DNA of 64,000 nt. Source: OFTM10 sp964344055. Lineage in GTDB: Bacteria > Actinomycetota > Acidimicrobiia > Acidimicrobiales > Aldehydirespiratoraceae. The notes under the pieces were generated by a model. That model searched no databases. It saw only the letters and a program-made list of their open reading frames with translations, and was not told where the DNA came from. Location of the stretch: the NCBI GenBank assembly GCA_964344055.1, contig CAYFLT010000009.1, positions 17,111-81,110 of the forward strand, given 5' to 3'. Positions 26,597-35,364 of the stretch are shown piece after piece. How positions within the stretch are numbered: the first letter of the stretch is position 1; each line of letters begins with the position of its first letter. The position numbers and the translations under genes were made by a program.

Positions 26597-27132
26597 GGTG
26601 TGGGACTCCCCGTGGTCGATGGTGCGTGGGCGACCGTCACCACGGTACTCCCGTAGTGCTTCACTCGGTGGGTCCGCCAGTCAGGAGGGAGCTCGATCTC
26701 GCGGTCCGATTCGATGATGACGACGGCGTCGTGGAGGCCGCTCAGCACGTCATCCCACGCCTCGAAGCCGTACGGCGGGTCGAGCAGCACGAGGTCGTAG
26801 GAGCCGGAACCGGAGAGATGTGCGGCCGCGTCGGACGAAACGACGGTGGCCTGATCGGCGAAGTCGAGCGTCGACAGGTTGGTGCGGATGGCGTCGAGGG
26901 CGGCCCGGTCCTGCTCCACGAACGTGGCGTGTGCCGCCCCCCGGCTGAGCGCCTCGATGCCGAGCGCACCCGAGCCGGCGAAGAGGTCGAGAACCCGAGC
27001 GTCGTCGATGGCATCCATCGAGAACAACGAGTTGAAGATCGCTTCGCGGACCCGATCGCTCGTCGGGCGGGTCCGTTCCCCCTCGGGAACCACCAGCTTT
27101 CGGCCGCCGGCCGTCCCGGCCACAACACGCAT
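26593..27132 (-). CDS. rsmD: 16S rRNA (guanine966-N2)-methyltransferase
   Basis: 179 residues. SAM-binding VLDLFAGSGALGIEALSRG (about 47-65), catalytic DPPYGFE (NPPY-type) and N-terminal RVVAGTAGGRKL with RPTSDRVREAIFN. ATG at 27130-27132 begins the conserved domain. First gene of the rsmD-coaD-SepIVA-DUF177-rpmF-plsX-acpP-rnc run; divergent from a small zinc-ribbon gene. Confidence 0.95.
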   Translation of the reverse strand: MRVVAGTAGGRKLVVPEGERTRPTSDRVREAIFNSLFSMDAIDDARVLDLFAGSGALGIEALSRGAAHATFVEQDRAALDAIRTNLSTLDFADQATVVSSDAAAHLSGSGSYDLVLLDPPYGFEAWDDVLSGLHDAVVIIESDREIELPPDWRTHRVKHYGSTVVTVAHAPSTTGSPTP

Positions 27133-27168
27133 CCCGCCAGTGTGGCGCAAAGACGGTACGGTCACGCC

Positions 27169-27333
27169 GTGGCCATCCCCGAAACGATCACATGTGTCGA
27201 TTGCGGCGGAGAATGTGGCCGTATCAGCTACGAACCGGACGAAGGCTGGGAACCCGGCGACATCGTCGCCTTCCGCTGCCGCGACTGCCTCGACCGCTGG
27301 GACGTCGAACTCACCGAAGACGACCTCGAGTAG
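27169..27333 (+). CDS. Small zinc-ribbon protein
   Basis: 54 residues from GTG 27169. Two CxxC knuckles, CVDCGG and CRDCLD, with an acidic tail (VELTEDDLE), so a zinc ribbon is likely. Function unknown. Divergent from rsmD with only 36 nt between starts. No ribosome site is visible, which may mean leaderless translation. Confidence 0.65.
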   Translation: MAIPETITCVDCGGECGRISYEPDEGWEPGDIVAFRCRDCLDRWDVELTEDDLE

Positions 27334-27480
27334 GTCAAACGCTGGGGGACAGGCACCCGTTTGACCCCAGCCAGCCGACCCCAACCACCTGCGGGTCAAA
27401 CGCTGGGGGACAGGCACCCGTTTGACCCCAGCCAGCCGACCCCAACCACCTGCGGGTCAAACGGGTGCCTGTCCCCCCCC
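27334..27480. repeat. REP-like palindromic repeat, two 61-nt tandem units plus inverted half
   Basis: Units 27334-27394 and 27395-27455 are near identical and start GTCAAACGCTGGGGGACAG. They are followed by the reverse complement of the inner part (27456-27480), so the block can fold into long hairpins. The same inverted word recurs at 51533-51566. Repetitive extragenic palindrome of the kind mobilised by REP-associated transposases; no such transposase is in the window. Confidence 0.8.
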
Positions 27481-27526
27481 CTTTCCCCGGCGGGGTCGGT
27501 CCGGTCAGACGAGCCGGCCAGTGCGG

Positions 27527-27656
27527 TTCTGCGGCGTCGTCCGCAGCGACAGTTCTGCGGCGTCGTCCGCAGCGACAATTCTGCGGCTCCGCCCGCAGCG
27601 ACAATTCTGCGGCTCCGCCCGCAGCGACAATTCCGCGGGCGCAGTCCGCAGCGACA
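27527..27656. repeat. Five tandem 26-nt repeats, each with a CTGCGG/CCGCAG hairpin
   Basis: Period exactly 26 nt: units begin 27527, 27553, 27579, 27605, 27631. Each has the stem CTGCGG-N6-CCGCAG then CGACAATT. Loop sequence varies (CGTCGT twice, CTCCGC twice, the last degenerate). Immediately downstream of the recG stop (minus strand), so it forms a run of hairpins at that transcript's 3' end. The stretch 27481-27526 shows nothing else. Confidence 0.85.
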
Positions 27657-27658
27657 AT

Positions 27659-29797
27659 TCAGTCCTTGAGGAGGTAGTCGGCGTCGTCGTCGCCGAGGAC
27701 GATCTCGAGTTCGTCGGCGAGGTCGCGATGGAGTTCGAGCTCGGGGTCGGCGTCGATGATCTCGAACGCGATCTCGCGGGCCTTGGCCACCCACTCCTTG
27801 TCACGCCGCAGGCTGGCGAGCTTCAGGTCGTTGCGGCCCTTCTGGCGCTCGCCCATGATCGTGCCCTCGCCGCGGAGTTCGAGATCGACCTCCGCCAGCT
27901 CGAACCCGTCGGTGGTTGCCACCAGCGCCTCGAGCCGGGCCTCGCCGTCGCCTGTGGTCGGATCGCCGACGATGTAGCACCGACTCGCGTGCGTGCCGCG
28001 GCCGACCCGACCCCGGAGCTGGTGGAGCTGGGCGATCCCGAAGCGGTCGGCATCGAGCACGACCATCACGGTGGCGTTGGGTACGTCGACTCCGACCTCG
28101 ATCACCGTGGTGGCGACCAACACGTCGAGCCGGCCGTTTCGGAACAGGCTCATCGTCGCCTCCTTTTCGGCCGGGGTCACCCGTCCATGGAGGAGACCCA
28201 GCCGCAACCCCTCGAGCTCACCGGTGCTCAGCTCGGTGAACGTGTCCTCGGCCGATCGCACGTCGAGCGCTTCGGACTCGTCGATCAGCGGGCACACCAC
28301 GTACGCCTGACGACCGTCGGCGACCGCGTCGCGCACGGACTGCCACACGGTGGCCTCGTCCTCCTCACCGCGAGCCCAGATCGTCTCGATCGGAGTACGA
28401 CCGGGCGGGAGTTCGTCGAGCACGCTGACGTCGAGGTCGCCATAGACGGTCATCGCCGCGGTGCGTGGGATCGGCGTGGCCGTCATCACCAGGACGTCCG
28501 GGGCGGCGGTGGCGTCGCCCTTGTCCCGCAATGCGGCCCGCTGCTCGACCCCGAAGCGGTGCTGCTCGTCGATCACCACGACACCGAGGGAGTGATATTC
28601 GACCTTCTCCTGGATCAGCGCGTGGGTGCCGATCACGATGTCGACCCGGCCCTGCACGAGGTCGGCGAGGATCTTCCGACGCTCGGCCGCCCCCACCCGG
28701 TTGGTCAGAAGCTCGACCCGAAGGGGTCGATCTCCCATCAATGTGGTCGGGTCCGGCACCGACAGGTCCCCGAGCATCTCGGTCACGCCGTAGTGATGCT
28801 GCTCCGCGAGCACCTCGGTGGGGGCCATGAGCGCGCCCTGGAACCCGCCCTGGACGGCGACCAGAAGGCTGTTGACGGCCACGAGGGTCTTGCCCGAACC
28901 CACGTCGCCCTGGAGGAGCCGGTGCATCGGCCGGGGGATCTCCAGGTCGGCCTCGATCTCGGCGATCGCCCGTCGCTGGGCACCGGTGAGGGGGAACGGC
29001 AGCCGCTCGTGGAAGCGTTCGATCAGCTCGCCCCGTACCTGGTGCGCCAGCCCTGCCGTCTCCCGCTCGATGCGACGTTTCCGTCGAACCAGTTCGAGCT
29101 GCACACGGAGGAGTTCGTCGAAGACGAGACGGCGCCGCGACTCGCTCATCTCGTTCATCGAGTCCGGAACATGGATGCCCCTCAGCGCCGCCTCCCGAGT
29201 GACGAAATCGAACCGGTCGAGTACCGCCTCCGGCACCGGGTCGGCGATTCCGCGCGGTCCGGCGCGGCCGAGTGCTTCTTCGACGAAGGTGGCGACGTCC
29301 CACGTCAGCAGGCCCACCTTCTCGGACTGGGGGTAGACGGGGACGATCCGGCCGGTGCGGTCACCGACGAGGTCCACCACCGGACTCGTCATCTGACGGC
29401 TCCCGCGGTACATGTCGACCTTGCCGTGGACCAGAACGCTCATCCCCTCCTTGAGCTGCTTGGCCCGCCACGCCTGGTTGAAGAAGGCGAGCGTGAGGGT
29501 GCCGGTACCGTCCCCGAGCACCACGTTGGTGAGCGTGCGGCGGCCGCGCAACGGCCGGCTCGTGACCTTCCGGACTTCCCCGAGCACCGTCGCCTCCTCG
29601 CCCGGCAGGAGCTCTTCGATCGACGCTTGGCGAGTGCGGTCGAGATAGCGCCGCGGGTAGTGCTGTAGGAGATCGAGGACGGTGTGGATCTCGTGGGCGG
29701 CCAGTGCCGCACCCTTCTTCTCCCCCACCCCCCGCAGTCGCTGTACGGGCAGCGCGTCGAGGTCCCGGAACGTGAGCGGAGGGTCGCCCACCGGCAC
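27659..29797 (-). CDS. recG: ATP-dependent DNA helicase RecG
   Basis: 712 residues. Branch-migrating helicase of fork rescue. N-terminal wedge/OB domain (LTNVVLGDGTGTLTLAFFNQ), Walker A GDVGSGKTLVA, DEQHRFGVEQRAAL box, TATPIPRT, and QLRGRVGRG near the end. GTG start 29795-29797. Lies 6 nt after the DAK-domain gene, the usual YloV-recG pairing. Confidence 0.96.
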   Translation of the reverse strand: MPVGDPPLTFRDLDALPVQRLRGVGEKKGAALAAHEIHTVLDLLQHYPRRYLDRTRQASIEELLPGEEATVLGEVRKVTSRPLRGRRTLTNVVLGDGTGTLTLAFFNQAWRAKQLKEGMSVLVHGKVDMYRGSRQMTSPVVDLVGDRTGRIVPVYPQSEKVGLLTWDVATFVEEALGRAGPRGIADPVPEAVLDRFDFVTREAALRGIHVPDSMNEMSESRRRLVFDELLRVQLELVRRKRRIERETAGLAHQVRGELIERFHERLPFPLTGAQRRAIAEIEADLEIPRPMHRLLQGDVGSGKTLVAVNSLLVAVQGGFQGALMAPTEVLAEQHHYGVTEMLGDLSVPDPTTLMGDRPLRVELLTNRVGAAERRKILADLVQGRVDIVIGTHALIQEKVEYHSLGVVVIDEQHRFGVEQRAALRDKGDATAAPDVLVMTATPIPRTAAMTVYGDLDVSVLDELPPGRTPIETIWARGEEDEATVWQSVRDAVADGRQAYVVCPLIDESEALDVRSAEDTFTELSTGELEGLRLGLLHGRVTPAEKEATMSLFRNGRLDVLVATTVIEVGVDVPNATVMVVLDADRFGIAQLHQLRGRVGRGTHASRCYIVGDPTTGDGEARLEALVATTDGFELAEVDLELRGEGTIMGERQKGRNDLKLASLRRDKEWVAKAREIAFEIIDADPELELHRDLADELEIVLGDDDADYLLKD

Positions 29798-29803
29798 GTC
29801 GGC

Positions 29804-31435
29804 CTACTCCAGCCCGAAGTAGTACGGGTAAAGCGGTTGGCCGCCGTCGTGCACCTCGACCTCGACGTCGGGATGGTTCGCCTCGAGCCACTCACAGATG
29901 GCCGCAGTGGCATCGTCGTCGGCATCCTCGCCGGCGATGACGGTGAGCAGTTCGTGGTCGTCGCCCAGGATCGCCGCGAGGAGCGCGGTGGCGGCGTCGG
30001 CCATCGTGGTCTGCACGGCGGCAATCCCGGAGCGGGCGATGCCGATCCAGTCGCCTTCCGAGATGGGGCCGACGTCGGAGGTCGAATCCCGCACTGCTTG
30101 AGTGACCTCTCCCGCCACCACGGTTGCGGCCGTTTCGGTCATGGCCGCGGCGTTTCGCTCCGCGGACGCCTGCGGGTCGTAGGCCATCAGGCTGGCGATG
30201 CCTTCGGCGATACCCCGCGTGGGCACGACCCGCACGGTGCGGCTCGTCTGGGAGTCGACCTGCTCAGCCACCGGAATGATGTTCTTGTTGTTGGGCAGGA
30301 TCACCACTTCGGGGGCCGGGACCGTTTCGACCGCACTGACCAGATCGGCGGTGGACGGATTCATCGACTGACCACCGGTGACCACGGCGTGGACACCCAT
30401 GGACCGCAGGATCGAGACCACGCCCGCTCCGACACCCACGGCGACGACGGCGGTAGGCACCGGATCGCCGACCGGCTCGGGCAGGCCCTGCGCCTCACGC
30501 ACCCACGCCTGCTCCTCGAGCTCTTCGAGAAGGTCGGTGACCCGGATCTTGTGGGGACGGCCGACGGCGATTCCACACTCGATGGCCGCGCCGATGTCGT
30601 CGCAGTGGATGTGGCAGTTGAAGATGCCGTCGCCGCCGACCACCACGATCGAGTCGCCGACGTCGGCCCAGGCGGACTTGAAGCCGTCGATGGAATCGTC
30701 GGGCGCGTCGAGGAGAAACATCACCTCGTAGCGGAGATCGGCGATCGATGGCTCGTGATCGTCGCCTTCGGGGCGCAGCGGCTCGACGGGAGGAGCGGAT
30801 ACGGTCGGCTCGGGCATGGCACGGCCGTCGACGACGTGGAGGAGAGCGTCGAGGAACAGCAGGAATCCAGCCCCGCCGGCGTCGACGACACCTGCGTCGG
30901 CGAGAACCTGGAGCAACGTCGGCGTGCGCTCCAGGGATGCGCCGCCCTCGGCGCGAGCCGCTTCGAGCACTCCGAGGAGGTCGGCATCACCGGCGGCGGC
31001 TTCGACCGCGGCCACGCTCGACTCGCGCACGACGGTGAGGATCGTGCCCTCGACGGGGTTGCCGACTGCTCCGTATGCGCCCTTGGCCGCCGCGGCGAGT
31101 GCTCCCGCGAACAGGTCACCGTCGATGGCCGGCTGTTCCTGTATCACGCCGACGAAGCCCCGGAGGATCTGCGACATGATCACGCCGCTGTTCCCGCGGG
31201 CACCCATGAGTGAGCCGTGCGCGATCGCCTTGCACACCGATCCGAGGTCGTCGTCGGTTCCGTCGAGTTCATCGACCACCGATCCCAGCGTCAGCGACAT
31301 GTTCGTGCCGGTGTCGCCATCTGGCACCGGATACACGTTGAGGTTGTTGATCGCCTCACGGTGGTCGATCAGCGCGTCGCGGAACGTGGTGATCGCGGCC
31401 CGGAGGGTCGCCGCATCGAGGACATTCACTGGCAC
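29804..31435 (-). CDS. DAK2-domain protein (FakA/YloV family)
   Basis: 543 residues from GTG 31433-31435 (GTG 31427-31429 possible). N-terminal DAK2 kinase domain: NNLNVYPVPDGDTGTNM and MGARGNSGVIMSQILRGF. The C-terminal part has the FakA-type domain (VTGGQSMNPSTADLV, ILPNNKNI, ending PYYFGLE). In Staphylococcus FakA phosphorylates FakB-bound fatty acids. No fakB is seen here, so the acyl-kinase role is by family only. Operon with recG; divergent from the cold-shock-like gene. Confidence 0.9.
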   Translation of the reverse strand: MPVNVLDAATLRAAITTFRDALIDHREAINNLNVYPVPDGDTGTNMSLTLGSVVDELDGTDDDLGSVCKAIAHGSLMGARGNSGVIMSQILRGFVGVIQEQPAIDGDLFAGALAAAAKGAYGAVGNPVEGTILTVVRESSVAAVEAAAGDADLLGVLEAARAEGGASLERTPTLLQVLADAGVVDAGGAGFLLFLDALLHVVDGRAMPEPTVSAPPVEPLRPEGDDHEPSIADLRYEVMFLLDAPDDSIDGFKSAWADVGDSIVVVGGDGIFNCHIHCDDIGAAIECGIAVGRPHKIRVTDLLEELEEQAWVREAQGLPEPVGDPVPTAVVAVGVGAGVVSILRSMGVHAVVTGGQSMNPSTADLVSAVETVPAPEVVILPNNKNIIPVAEQVDSQTSRTVRVVPTRGIAEGIASLMAYDPQASAERNAAAMTETAATVVAGEVTQAVRDSTSDVGPISEGDWIGIARSGIAAVQTTMADAATALLAAILGDDHELLTVIAGEDADDDATAAICEWLEANHPDVEVEVHDGGQPLYPYYFGLE

Positions 31436-31498
31436 GGCGACGGATGGTACCGGCCCGACGTCGTCGGCGTGACCTCGGTGGAGATAGGGTTCGGGCCC

Positions 31499-31720
31499 AT
31501 GCAGGGCGTCATCAAGAGCTACGACCCGGCTTCCGGCGACGGAGTCCTGGTCAACGAAGCCGACCTCACCGAGATCGACCTCGCCGATGGTGCGCTCGAT
31601 GGCTCGGTCTTTCGCATGCTGCGGCAGGGCCAGCGGGTCCAGTTCGACCTCGACGACACGGGCCGCGCCACCTCCCTCCGCCTCGGCTCCGAGGTGGACA
31701 TGCACACCCCCGACGTCTAG
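31499..31720 (+). CDS. Small cold-shock-domain-like protein
   Basis: 73 residues from ATG 31499. MQGVIKSYDPASGDGVLVNE resembles the first strands of CspA-type OB folds (GxVKxFDxxxGxGFI). A single-stranded nucleic acid-binding role is inferred; RNP1 aromatics are largely absent, so it is a divergent member. Ends at a shared hairpin with the convergent gene. Confidence 0.65.
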   Translation: MQGVIKSYDPASGDGVLVNEADLTEIDLADGALDGSVFRMLRQGQRVQFDLDDTGRATSLRLGSEVDMHTPDV

Positions 31721-31723
31721 GGG

Positions 31724-31770
31724 TTTTCTGGACGCCAGCGCGCGCCTACCGCGCGCTCACGTCCACAGAA
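31724..31770. terminator. Hairpin repeat at convergent gene ends (copy 1)
   Basis: TTTTCTGGACG... pairs with ...CGTCCACAGAA around an alternating GCGC stem. T run on one side and A-rich on the other fits a two-way terminator. It includes the stop codon of the DUF559-type gene. Related copies at 33174-33220 and 33234-33281. Confidence 0.6.
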
Positions 31771-32522
31771 TCGAGGGCTTGGCGGATTTTTCCCGCCACA
31801 TCGCCGGGGACGCGAAGGTCTTCCTTGGTAAACCGAAGCACCAGCCAGCCGTCGAGTACCAACGTGTTCTGGCGCTGTCGGTCTCGGGCGAACTGTTCGG
31901 GTGCCGTGTGGGCTGCGAAACCGTCATATTCGATCGCGATCTTCTCCGTCGGGTACGCGAGATCCAAGCGGTATTGCCTCCCTTGCGCCACGATCGGGAG
32001 CTGCACGGCCGGCATCGGTAGCCGACGTGCTCGGCAGATCTCGAGGATGGCGACTTCGGGGCCCGACTCCGCCTCCGCCGCGCTCTCCGGCAGGACTTCG
32101 AGAGCCTCGTCGACTGCACCAACACCGTTGCGTCCTTGCCGTCCGACCCGTTCGCGGAACTGCACCAACGCGGGCACCGTGATCAGACCGGTGGCGACCG
32201 CATGTCGGATCATCCGGCCGACCTCGCTGGCCGGGAACACCAACCCAGCATCACAGAGCGAGCGCACAGGACTCGTGACGGGAATCCCCCCGACCCAGGT
32301 TCGGTCACACGGCTCCAGGTCCACCGAGCGATGAACGATCACTCCATCGAGCCGCGGCCGCCGAGACAGGCGCACCGTGATCTCGACTTCCTCGTCGACT
32401 GATCGAAGACCCCAGAGCCTCAGGGCAGAACGGTGACTCGCAACAGCCGCTGGAAGAGTTGACCAGCAAGCAGCGAGCAGCTGTTGCTCCCACGTCGGCG
32501 ACGACCCGAGGATCGCGAACAC
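31746..32522 (-). CDS. AbiEi antitoxin-like / DUF559 protein
   Basis: 258 residues from GTG 32520-32522. C-terminal DUF559 (Vsr/MutH-like) nuclease-type segment: RLDLAYPTEKIAIEYDGFAAH, then ARDRQRQNTLVLDGWLVLRFT, which contains the catalytic-type D, E and Q pattern. N-terminal part resembles AbiEi-type proteins (SHRSALRLWGL). Homologues start with an HTH (GLSRRQI...HRVHPGVFAI); this sequence is present in frame upstream to 32633, but the only start there is CTG (32631-32633). No toxin partner is next to it. Confidence 0.75.
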   Translation of the reverse strand: MFAILGSSPTWEQQLLAACWSTLPAAVASHRSALRLWGLRSVDEEVEITVRLSRRPRLDGVIVHRSVDLEPCDRTWVGGIPVTSPVRSLCDAGLVFPASEVGRMIRHAVATGLITVPALVQFRERVGRQGRNGVGAVDEALEVLPESAAEAESGPEVAILEICRARRLPMPAVQLPIVAQGRQYRLDLAYPTEKIAIEYDGFAAHTAPEQFARDRQRQNTLVLDGWLVLRFTKEDLRVPGDVAGKIRQALDSVDVSAR

Positions 32523-32661
32523 GCCCGGGTGGACTCGGTGCAGAATGCCGTGATCGACGAGCGTGAGGATCTGTCTTCGACTGAGCCCGTTTCGCTGGAG
32601 TTGGACACCGCCGGCCTCGTCGTCGAGCGACAGCGAGAATCACGAGAGCTACGGTCGCGAC

Positions 32662-33156
32662 ATGGCGGATCTCACCTGGCGAGTCAAGAAGCACCGTGCG
32701 TCCGATCTACGCGAGGGCGAGGAGTATCTGAAGTCGATCGTGGGCCAGCCTCCGGGCTCGAAGGCGCGGGCGGTCACCACTGCGGCCGAAGGGCACTTCG
32801 TCAGGCCAGAGCGCACCCACCTCAGCGAATGGGACAAGTCCGGCAAGGCCGTGGCGGCCCACAACGCGTCGATCGACGACCCCCTCGTCGACCGAGTACC
32901 GACGCAGAACGTCTATGTCACACTGACGAACCAGCGGATGACGGTGCACACCGCGAACCTCCTGGGCAAGCCGAAGGATCTCGTCGCCGAGTTCTCCCAC
33001 GACGAGATCGCCGACGTGCTCTACAAGAAGCTGCCGGTCGACCCCGGTGAGGTCTATGTGGTGTTCAGCGACGAGTCGGTCCTGAACCTCGACATGCAGA
33101 CTCGACAGGATCCTGACGCCCTGCTCGCCGCCTGGGACTCACTCGCCGACAGTTGA
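32662..33156 (+). CDS. Conserved hypothetical protein
   Basis: 164 residues from ATG 32662. Not recognised. Soluble, mixed alpha/beta, with QNVYVTLTNQRMTVHTAN in the middle, reminiscent of PH-like domain strands (the 'TNRRL' motif), and an acidic tail. No signal peptide or helix hairpin. Divergent from the DUF559 gene; ends at a pair of hairpin repeats. Confidence 0.7.
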   Translation: MADLTWRVKKHRASDLREGEEYLKSIVGQPPGSKARAVTTAAEGHFVRPERTHLSEWDKSGKAVAAHNASIDDPLVDRVPTQNVYVTLTNQRMTVHTANLLGKPKDLVAEFSHDEIADVLYKKLPVDPGEVYVVFSDESVLNLDMQTRQDPDALLAAWDSLADS

Positions 33157-33173
33157 CGATCCAGCCCTCAAAG

Positions 33174-33281
33174 TTCTCTGGACGGATACGCGCGCCCAGC
33201 GCGCGCTGACGTCCAGAAAAGTTCGATCCGAGGTTCTGTGGACGCTCACGCGCGGGGAACGCGCGCTGACGTCCAGAAAAA
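33174..33281. terminator. Two hairpin repeats at convergent gene ends (copies 2 and 3)
   Basis: Copies 33174-33220 and 33234-33281 share TTCT(C/G)TGGACG, alternating CGCGC and GCGCGCTGACGTCCAGAAAA. They fill the 136-nt gap between the end of the hypothetical gene (33156) and the end of the Lrp-type gene (33293). Same family as 31724-31770. Confidence 0.6.
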
Positions 33282-33292
33282 GCCGGGGAGGG

Positions 33293-33529
33293 CTAGAGGT
33301 TGACGATCGGGCAGAGGAGGGTTCGCTCTACTCCGGTGATGTTGCCGACGGCATTGACGACGACCGAGCCGAGCTCGTCCATCGTGTCGGCCTGGGCGCG
33401 CGCGATCACGTCGTAGGGGCCAACGGCCACCTCGGCCGTGATGACCGATTCGAGGTCACCGGCGGCTCGCGCCACCTCGGCTGCGGTTCCGACTTCGGCC
33501 TGGATGAGAATGTAGGCAGTGACACCCAC
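33293..33529 (-). CDS. Stand-alone Lrp/AsnC ligand-binding domain protein
   Basis: 78 residues. Only the RAM effector domain: TAYILIQAEVGTAAEVARAA, then GPYDVIARAQADTMDELG, then TLLCPIV; the DNA-binding domain is absent. GTG 33527-33529 is chosen since GGGAGG lies 7 nt upstream; ATG 33545-33547 would include that site. Such proteins oligomerise and bind amino acids; the target is unknown. Divergent from pckA. Confidence 0.88.
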   Translation of the reverse strand: MGVTAYILIQAEVGTAAEVARAAGDLESVITAEVAVGPYDVIARAQADTMDELGSVVVNAVGNITGVERTLLCPIVNL

Positions 33530-33557
33530 GAGACGACCTCCCGTCATCTCTAGGAAC

Positions 33558-33584
33558 GATACGCCGTATCACGAGGATTCGTGA
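33558..33584. promoter_or_regulatory. Two abutting palindromes between Lrp-type gene and pckA
   Basis: GATAC-GCC-GTATC (33558-33570) and TCACGA-GGAT-TCGTGA (33569-33584), both with perfect arms and overlapping by 2 nt. They lie upstream of the Lrp-type start on the minus strand and 116 nt before pckA. Possible operators for one or both genes. Confidence 0.45.
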
Positions 33585-33699
33585 ACCGAGACCGCCTCGG
33601 TCCGATGGCCGCAAACTAGGGTCGATGAATCGGGGGCGGCTCACGTCACGGTCGCTGCTGCCGATCCGCGAGACGACCGCAACGCGGGGAGAACCCCAA

Positions 33700-35364
33700 A
33701 TGAGCACCGCCGCCGAAGCTGCCAGTCAGCTCGAGGAGGCCTTCGGCCTCACCGGAGTCGAACTCCGCCACGGACTCGGTCAGGACGAACTCTTCCATCA
33801 GGCCATCGCCAACGATCGTGGCCAGGTCGAACCCGACGGACCCTCCGATGCGCAGAAGGCGTTCCCGACCGCCCTCGGTGTCGACGGGCCACTCGTGTAC
33901 TTCTCGGATCCGACGTGTACCGGCCGTCCGGTCCAGGACACCTTCTGCGTCGACCGTCCCGCGACCACCGATCGGGTCTGGTGGAAGAACGGGTTCTCGA
34001 AGTTCGACGCCGCGAAGTTCGACGACCTGCTCCCTCGGGTCATCGCCCATCTCAACGAACGCAAGCGGCACCTCTACGTGACCGACGTGTTCTGCGGCTG
34101 GGACCCCGAGTTCGCCGAGCCGTACCGGTTCGTCGGCGAGTACGCCACCCATGCGTACTTCTGCAACATCATGTTCCCGCAGGACGTCCGAGACGACAGC
34201 GACCGGGCCGAGCACGGCTGGACGCTCATCAACGTTCCGTCCTTCGAGTGCGACCCCGACCGAGACGGTACCCGCTCCAAGCGCGCCGTGATCGTCGACA
34301 TCGAGAACCGGGTCGGCCTCGTGCTCGGGAAGGCCGACTACTGCGGCGTCAACAAGAAGACGATGTTCACCATCATGAACTTCGTACTGCCCGAGAAGGG
34401 GCAGCTGTCGATGCACTGCTCGGCCAACGTCGGCGCCGACGGCACGTCCGCGATCCTCTTCGGCCTTTCCGGTACCGGCAAGACCACGCTGTCGGCCGAT
34501 CCCGACCGTGAGCTCATCGGCGACGACGAGCACGTCTGGACCGACGCGGGTATCGCCAACCTCGAGGACGGCTGCTACGCCAAGCTGATCGATCTCGACA
34601 AGAAGGCCGAGCCGGTCATCGCCGCGGCCATGTCGATGAAGGGCACGCTCATCGAGAACGTGCCGCCCCTGCCCGGCAAGGCGATCGAGGACACCGATCC
34701 TCAGGAGTTCGATCTCACCGACGGTTCGATCACCGAGAACACCCGCTTCGCCTACCCGCTGAGCACCAACCCGGTCGTGGCCGAGGGTGCCCGCGGCCCG
34801 CACCCCGACACGATCGTCCTGCTCACCGCCGACGCATTCGGCGTGCTGCCTCCGGTCTCCGTCCTCGACGAGGAGGAGACGATGTATCACTTCGTGATGG
34901 GCTTCACGTCGAGGCTGGCGGGAACAGAGGTCGGCGTGACCGAGCCGGAGCCGAGCTTCTCGTCCTGCTTCGGCGCACCCTTCATGTCCCAGAAGGCATC
35001 GGTGTATGCGGAGCTGTTGGCGAGGCGGATGGCGGAGAACAAGACCCGCTGCATCCTGCTCAACACGGGTTGGAGTGGCGGCCCATATGGCAAGGGCGAG
35101 CGCATGTCGTTGAAGGCGACGCGGGCCCTGCTCAACGGTGCCCTCAACGGCGATCTGGATTCGGTGGAGCTGGAGAAGCACCCGATCCTCGGTCTGAAGA
35201 TGCCGACCAGCTGCCCGGAGGTCGACAACGAGATCCTCAACCCACGCGACACGTGGGAGGATCCCGATGCCTACGACGAGGCGGCCACCCGCCTGCGCGA
35301 CATGTTCCGCGAGAACTACGAGAAGCAGGGTTACGCCACACTCGGCATCACCAACGCCATGTGA
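33700..35364 (+). CDS. pckA: Phosphoenolpyruvate carboxykinase (ATP)
   Basis: 554 residues. Oxaloacetate + ATP to PEP, the gluconeogenic step. Motifs: MHCSANVGADG, P-loop GLSGTGKTTLS, then LIGDDEHVW and the RFAYPL/TNP block. The ATP-type enzyme is unusual for Actinobacteria, most of which use the GTP-type. ATG 33700-33702 has GGGGAG upstream. Confidence 0.95.
   Translation: MSTAAEAASQLEEAFGLTGVELRHGLGQDELFHQAIANDRGQVEPDGPSDAQKAFPTALGVDGPLVYFSDPTCTGRPVQDTFCVDRPATTDRVWWKNGFSKFDAAKFDDLLPRVIAHLNERKRHLYVTDVFCGWDPEFAEPYRFVGEYATHAYFCNIMFPQDVRDDSDRAEHGWTLINVPSFECDPDRDGTRSKRAVIVDIENRVGLVLGKADYCGVNKKTMFTIMNFVLPEKGQLSMHCSANVGADGTSAILFGLSGTGKTTLSADPDRELIGDDEHVWTDAGIANLEDGCYAKLIDLDKKAEPVIAAAMSMKGTLIENVPPLPGKAIEDTDPQEFDLTDGSITENTRFAYPLSTNPVVAEGARGPHPDTIVLLTADAFGVLPPVSVLDEEETMYHFVMGFTSRLAGTEVGVTEPEPSFSSCFGAPFMSQKASVYAELLARRMAENKTRCILLNTGWSGGPYGKGERMSLKATRALLNGALNGDLDSVELEKHPILGLKMPTSCPEVDNEILNPRDTWEDPDAYDEAATRLRDMFRENYEKQGYATLGITNAM

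Noticed and set aside
27334..27480. Insertion sequence remnant
   Set aside because: No transposase fragment or terminal inverted repeat with target duplication; the structure is REP-like.
27527..27656. CRISPR array
   Set aside because: The 26-nt units are directly tandem with no unique spacers, and no cas genes are present.
27422..29668. 748-codon open frame on the plus strand
   Set aside because: Antisense to recG; begins inside the repeat island and shows no domain.
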